64,000 nucleotides of DNA from Neckera pumila. Taxonomy: Eukaryota > Streptophyta > Bryopsida > Hypnales > Neckeraceae. The position numbers and the translations under genes are program-made. The DNA is taken from positions 36,933,413 through 36,997,412 of the forward strand of contig OZ018410.1 in NCBI GenBank assembly GCA_963969595.1, given 5' to 3'. Below the pieces are notes generated by a model. The model searched no databases and was not told where the DNA came from. It worked only from the letters and a program-made list of their open reading frames with translations. Shown in pieces: positions 57,875 through 64,000 of this stretch (positions are counted from its first letter, which is position 1; each line of letters opens with the position of its first letter).

Positions 57875-60696
57875 ATGGAGGCAGCATGTGACTTTTGTAA
57901 CGGTGGCCAGGCAACTGTGTACTGTCGAGCCGACTCGGCTCGGTTGTGTCTTTCCTGTGACCGGCATGTCCACAGTGCGAATGCACTTTCACAGCGCCAC
58001 TCTCGCACTTTGCTATGTCAAGGGTGCAACCTGCGTCCTGCTGGGGTTCGCTGCCCATCCTGTCAGACTTGTTTCTGTCAACCCTGTGATGACAATACAC
58101 ATAACGCGTCCATGGTTACCTCGCAACACAAGCGGCACGAGTTGGAGTGCTTTACTGGGTGTCCCTCTGCAACAGAGCTTGCAGCTCTGTGGGCTTGTGA
58201 CGACCGCAGTGAATGTCGTGATGTTGATGGACCTCTTGCATCACTGTCTTCCTCTCGCATGTTGGGGAACAGCCAAAGCGCTGGTTCCACTGGTACAAGG
58301 TCGACTGTAGAGCCATCCGCGAGAGAGAGCCAGAGGAATGGCGCCGATAGGATGGAGTCGAGTCCAGGAGTTGCTGCCACATCCAGCACAACCACTGTTG
58401 AGCCTCCAGTGACTGCGAAGGTAGCTAGTCTTGTCTTTACACCTTTTTCTCCTGCTATTCTTAGCCCTTTCATAGATATCTTCTGTTAGCTCTGACAAAT
58501 TCTTTACATCTGTAATCACATCTGTGAAGTATGAAACCCGGTTTTTAATGCGTCCATGAGATACTGTTAAACAGAATAAGATTGATCTATCACACTACTT
58601 CAGCTATTCTGGCACTCTAGTTCGTTGGTTGCCATACCAGATTTTGTTGTTTAGTCCTAGGGTGTGCTTGTTTTTACTATTTCTCTTGGCTCGTCTTCTC
58701 TGTACAATTTGAGGCATGAGATTAGAAGCCCTGTAGAATGCTAGGAAGTAGGTCTACGTTTGGCGGCTCTTGTCTCTTCTGTACGTTCTAAAACTATACC
58801 ATTCTTGTACCAGAGTCAGGTTCTTATGAGCACTTCAGCGATGGGGAGACAACAAGAACAGAATAGTGCTGAAAAAGGAATATCTCAACAACTTCAAGTT
58901 CTTCAAGTCCAGGACCTGACGCAAACCTCAGAGATTCCATTGCCAAATCGTCAGGGAAAGCGACATGGCGTAGAGACTTCCGAACAGGTGTTGCTCAAGA
59001 AGCCAGAGTCTGAGCAACGTCCGCCCATTCATGTTCGTGGACACTCAGACCAGCAGCCCGCACAGAGTTCTGGATGCCCTGGCAGTGAGCCTCACATGGG
59101 AGTTGGCGAAGCTCAGCCAATGAAGATTGAGGTTGGACCTAATGAGTTTGTCGGCCAAGGCGGGGCCGATCCTTTCTGGCGGAACAACTTGACTCAAGCC
59201 TCTCAAGTAATTCTTTGACTCACACTTCTCAAACCTAGTTACGGAACTTCGTGCTTCATAATTTAATGATACTTCTAGTACGATTTCTATAATTTTCACT
59301 GGTTCAACTTGTGAATGACTACCGGTACTGGCCATTTCGCCCGCCGTCTAACTCTTAATTGTGGTTGGTGGTGTAGATGTGGGGGCAGAATATGCAGGAT
59401 TTGGGAGTATGTGGCGAGGTAGCTGATCCAGGTGACGCCTTCAGTATGGCTGATGTGGATTTATTTTTTGACAACTACGAAGACATGTTCTCCAACTGTC
59501 AAGGTCCTTCTGATTCTTCATGTGAAGAATCGAGCCCGCGAGGCTCTTCCATGGGCCAAGAATCAGCACCTTCTAGCAGCAAACAGGTCCACATGCAGAG
59601 CATTCCTGAGGCAGAGCTCTTCAAACCCACCAATGTATGTTTTCTTACTCAGGACGTTTTTGACTTGTCTTTTGATGGTTGTTAAAGTGCCTTAATACTA
59701 GCTTAGATTAGGAGATTGGCATCCTTTGTTTTGAGATTTAATATGCATGTCTCAAGTTGATGTAACACTTGAACCCTAGAGCACATGAGTAACCAATCAT
59801 ACGAATTAATTTCATTGGTTACAACTTTTGTCATGAACAAGAGTGCAGCGTTACTTAAACCGAAATTGGGTTTATGTTTTCTGTAGGGTGCTGCCAACAC
59901 TGCCAGTAATGTCAAGTTCAGGGAAAGCATTATTGGACCAGCAGGCCCAGATGCAGGTCAATCTGATGCTCATGTGATGGAAATCACAATGGCAATGAAC
60001 GACATGGATGATGTTGCATGCAACATGGGATCGCAATTTCTGTCAAGATCAGCATTGCCAAGTGCCTCTTCTGGTCAAAGTGGCGGCAGCGGTGATTATC
60101 AGGACTATACTGCGTCGCCGGGGTTCAGGGGAGCCTTAAGCTCAGGGGAGCTTTCACTGGGCTCTAGAAGCCCAGACAGTATTTCAATTGCACAAGCACG
60201 CGACTCTGCAATGCTTCGTTACAAGGAGAAGAGAAAGAATCGCAGGTTCTTAATGACTCTTCTTTCTTTTTGCCTCCAGTAGACGGAACATTATTGAACT
60301 TTGTACTGAATATTGAAGCAATCAACCCTATTCCATATGTATAAGCCAACTAATTTGATATTAAATCAGAGAGAACTGCATCCATTCATTTTGTCTAAGG
60401 CTGATATCGCCCAATTGCTCAAGAGCTGTATAGAATCACTTCATTAATCACCCTGTACCAGCGAACTGTTTGTATTCACTGCAATATCCGTCTATTTTTG
60501 GACTTTTCTTTTTCTACATTGATTGGAAATTTATTTAATTTGTAGCCTCATGTACTATTCTTGCAGATTTGATAAGAGGGTTCGGTACGAGTCCCGCAAA
60601 GCCCGTGCAGACATCCGCAAGAGGGTGAAGGGTCGGTTTGTGAAGACAGGTCAGGCCTATGATTATGATCCTTTAGCCACCACCCGGAGTTTCTAG
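57875..60696 (+). CDS. CONSTANS-like B-box/CCT protein (COL9-15 type), 561 aa
   Basis: Five exons (57875-58420, 58814-59206, 59377-59634, 59887-60245, 60567-60696) join in phase 0, 0, 0 and 2. B-box 1 at residues 5-42 keeps all ligands (C5, C8, C17, C25, C28, H33, H42) and reads [21 protein letters not shown]-box 2 at 48-85 also keeps all seven. The middle is Ser/Gln/Pro-rich and disordered, with an acidic patch [15 protein letters not shown] at about 340. The CCT domain at 508-551 ([20 protein letters not shown], then [13 protein letters not shown]) binds NF-Y subunits and DNA, and the tail [12 protein letters not shown] is typical of COL9-COL15. Members regulate flowering, photoperiod and light responses in seed plants; in an early-diverging plant the role is more likely light or circadian control. 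The CCT domain is split by an intron between R519 and F520, and the phase confirms it. Confidence 0.95.
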
Positions 60697-63493
60697 ATTC
60701 TTCTCCCCATATGTGAAGGTGCAGCAGCATTTTTGAGAGGTCTGCATCTTTTTGGACCCTTAAGAATGAATAAAAGTACCGGGAGCATGTTGTCTCACTA
60801 GCTTGTGTGATACGGGTTCATAGGAAGTTGTATGACAGGGAGCAGGGTTTGCTCGCAGGCATTAGGTACTCTGGCATAGTGTGCAACTTGAAATTGGTTT
60901 GACTTTGATCGCAGTCCTTGCTAGTTCGACGTGTTGAGTGTAAAACTTGTTGAAAGGTATCAATGGAGTTGAACCAGACAATAATAGGTTAGATGTACTA
61001 TATTTAATTCGGGTGTATCACTTCTTGGTTTTTAGTCCCATGCTTCCGAATCCCTTGTTGAGAGACTGTCTTAAAGTTTTGTTGATGTAATTAGCTGATG
61101 ACTGGGGATGGTTTGTCATCCGTTTGTTCCGCTAATACATTGTTTTCCGTTTAGCTTCGCTGGTGACGGATCAGTACTGAATTCTGTAAATGATTGTATT
61201 ATAAGCCACCTGCACCTAGAGATAAAATGAAGTTACTACTCATTTTAGAGAGGTCACTTGGATTAAGCACAAATCTAGTGAGGAGCTTGATGAAGGAGAA
61301 GAAGAGTAATATTGATCGTAAGGCATGTGAAGAAAGAATATGTTTGTGATAGTCTTTAGGTATTCGGCACTTGTAGCAACTGAGCGTGGTTACTGTTATT
61401 AAACATGAACTGTTTGTATTGGATATTACTGGGAAGTGAAACAGGATTCCAATGCTGTTTAGCATGCATTATTTGGACACTGGATGAATAAGTTATGGAT
61501 TTCCAAAGAATTGTCAATTGGTGTAACAAGAATTGGCTCTAGGCTCTTGGAGGTTCTCATGTTGTGATTGTGTACATCTTGTGTAGTCAATATCTAGGCT
61601 TTAGTATTGTTTTTTGGTCCAAATGTGGGTTTCTTTTGGACATGATTGTATGTACCTTAACCTCTTAAGGACGCAACCCCCCTGACAAAGGAAATCACCA
61701 CAATTCTCTAATTATTGGAACTATAGGTGAATTCTCTTTTTCTACAGTTAATAGTGAAGTCATCCATCACACCACTTTGGTTTGCAACGTCCTTACATGA
61801 ATAATTGCTAAACCAAATCCCAAATTTCTTCAAGCTTCTTCAAGCTATATATAATTATGTCATGCTAAGATGTACATTGTCTAATTTTTAGAATAAATTT
61901 GGATTCCATCATGTGTTTTAAAGCCCATTATGTATCAATGTATATACATACCTCATATGAGTTGAGTTGAGTATAGTTGTATCAACAATTTACGGAATTT
62001 TCACATGATGTTGTACACTCCAAGTACAAAATAAACAAATGGCGACTCTTACAATTGACATGTGTGTATAATGCAAAAATTGGCTTGTAAGCAATTTGAA
62101 CATTCCATCTATAATTCACATCTTGACAAAGTGGTTATGTATGTTAAAATTGCACCATTCTTGCATGTTTTGTAAGTACATGGAAATTGCACTACAAAGT
62201 CCAAAAAGACTTTTGATTCTTTTTGAGCTCACAAAAAAATTCATGGCAATTGGAACTTTATTGCACCTTCAAATATATCTTTGTATTCTAAAACACATAC
62301 TACATATCAAAAAGGCAAATGTTCACATGCCCCTTTAAGAAAATCTATAGACATTGTACATAAATCTATACACATGGATGTAGCTCTAGTCCTAATAAGA
62401 TATAGGTAAATCAAGAATGACTCACAAGAAGACCCACCTGACCAATTAGATATATTGTGGATCTTCATATTGTCATTCCTTGATTTATGTTCACCACTTC
62501 TCCACCAAATTGGTTCATCTTAATAGTAAGGATGCAAAGATAGAATCACTTACAAGATTAGACTTATTACAAAAAATCTTCTTGTGGAAATTAGTTGGTA
62601 CAGTGTAATAATATTTCAATTTGTACTAAATAAAAACTTAGTGACACATACATAAATAGGATGAATCAATGTACTACAAAGACAACAATAATCTCCCAAG
62701 TTGTGGAGTGTAGAATATTGCTACACCAACATGTATAATTATTGTAGATTCTACTAATTAGAATAAAGCTACTTCTATTGCAAAAATAACCAGTATTGAA
62801 TATTTTCACCAAATTTTTAGCAAAATATCCATGCTTGAAGATCTTGCAACTTGGAATATAGTAGAGATTGTGTACATGTTGACCCATATAAATTGCACAT
62901 TTGGAAGTAATATTGTAGAGAAACAATAGTAGGTTTTGAGATAGGAAGATGACTTGGTGAATAGAATCATTGGACTCCGCAAAGGTAAAAAAAAGACTTT
63001 ACAAAGAGAGATTATTCCACTTCTTCTCAATCTCAACTTTATACAGCTTTCTTCTCAATCAAACTTTATACCGCCCTTGTCCTTAGTGATGAAATTTGTT
63101 TGTTTTTAATTTAGTCTTGTAGACTATTAGTTCTATCTCTCCCATCTGTCGGGGATTCATTCACTACCCATCCCACCTATATGAATGAATGTCAACCACT
63201 AAAGTAGGAGGTTTATAAAATGCTTGGGCTCTAAAAGCATCTTTAACATAGAGGTACATTTTGCTCTCTCATTGCACCAACAATGTCCAAATAGTGTATT
63301 GTACATTTGAGGACGTAGACCCCTTTAGTGACCTTTGCATTTCACAACTTCAAAAATTCATAACTACATCTACAAAACTTCCAAAAATACAAAACGACTT
63401 GGGCTTGGTGCCAATTCCATATGCCTCTTTCAAGGAAAATTTGCTAAAAAACATTTGAAGATGTCTAGCCTCTCCAAATTAATTTTCAACTCT
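60697..63493. other. CONSTANS-like 3' flank and AT-rich intergenic DNA
   Basis: The first ~500 bp are likely 3' UTR and retain gene-like composition. After about 61600 the DNA is AT-rich with only short unsupported frames. Confidence 0.35.
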
Positions 63494-64000
63494 TAACTTA
63501 ACCCCTAAAGGACCAAGGACCATTTTCTGCCAAAAAACACTCAAAACTGCCATTTCTATAGCAAAAAGTAAAAAAATTTGAAAAATGTTTTTTTTTTTTA
63601 TCTTACACCTAACTAATATAAGAGTATGTGGAAAAAATTTCAAAATTTTTGACCGCATAGATTGCAAGATATCTGTGTTTAAAGTGAAAAAAACAAGTTT
63701 TTCATCACATTGCGGCCTTTGCGGGACTAGATTTTTTGACTTTGAACATTTTAATTTAAAATTTTTGCACTACAGAGTTTTGAGCTTTAAATCTTTGTAG
63801 TGGAGAATTGAATTGAGAGTCTAGGAAAAGAAAAAAAGTTCAAAAAAACTTAATTATCATTCTTTAAGAAATTGTTAAGTAGAAGTAGATATGAGATAGA
63901 AAGAAAATCTAAAATATTCATATACTTTAGATGGAACTAAAATGCACTAATCCCAATGGTGAGATTGTTCTATCAAGTAATATAAACCATGGAAAAAGAA
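63494..64000 (+). repeat. Dispersed repeat family, plus-orientation copy, runs off the window
   Basis: Starts TTAACCCCTAAAGGACCAAG near 63499 and carries CCAAAAAACACTCAAAACTG, GACCGCATAGATTGCAAGAT, AAAGTGAAAAAAACAAG and GGTGAGATTGTTCTATCAAG in the same order as the copies at 28126 and 34618. Position 63655-63700 gives the sequence of the Helitron target before insertion. Confidence 0.8.

Noticed and set aside
1..64000. tRNA, rRNA, CRISPR or organelle DNA insertions
   Set aside because: I scanned for T-loop-like GGTTCGA blocks, rRNA-like conserved blocks, spaced direct repeats and plastid-gene text and found nothing convincing by eye; tRNAscan-SE and Infernal would be decisive.

Overview
The window is nuclear DNA of a land plant (streptophyte). 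Genes are split by GT-AG introns, one intron is GC-AG, and the recognisable families are plant ones: a CONSTANS-like B-box/CCT regulator, a WRKY factor, a plant-type Gfo/Idh/MocA oxidoreductase and nuclear genes for plastid proteins. Gene islands have clearly higher GC than the AT-rich repeat deserts between them. A nucleus-encoded LptF/LptG-like permease and an atypical group III-like WRKY suggest a non-flowering lineage such as a moss, lycophyte or fern. That placement is inference.

Layout. 0.1-2.3 kb: the 5' four exons of the permease gene (minus strand), running off the left edge. 2.3-9.5 kb: AT-rich repeat desert with a CACTA-type MITE. 10.2-11.5 kb: a four-exon minus-strand gene for a probable plastid protein of unknown function. 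12.2-16.9 kb: foldback and TIR elements and a pogo-type MITE. 17.7-20.0 kb: a possible single-helix membrane protein (minus), then a two-exon plus-strand gene for a disordered acidic repeat protein. 20-36.7 kb: a repeat desert with a second MITE, large TIR/foldback elements, a 176-bp satellite array, a dispersed repeat family in both orientations and a Helitron nested in one copy. 37.5-39.6 kb: the Gfo/Idh/MocA gene, followed by a decayed duplicate of its last exon. 41.6-44.4 kb: the WRKY gene with a 5'-leader intron and a uORF. 45.2-49.5 kb: a many-exon minus-strand gene or pseudogene of unknown identity. 49.6-52 kb: two related long hairpin elements and a small promoter-ORF unit. 52.66-55.36 kb: a 2.7-kb pogo-like Tc1/mariner element with a decayed transposase. 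55.6-60.7 kb: the CONSTANS-like gene. 60.7-64 kb: repeat-rich DNA.

There is no operon logic; each gene has its own promoter. Exon boundaries were read by hand from splice signals and reading-frame phase. In the oxidoreductase, WRKY, CONSTANS-like, disordered-protein and plastid-protein genes every exon joins in phase to the stop codon. The most interesting items are the plastid LptF/G-like permease, the WKKYGNK WRKY, the ~17-residue-period acidic repeat protein, the parent-like pogo element with its MITE, and the nested Helitron.
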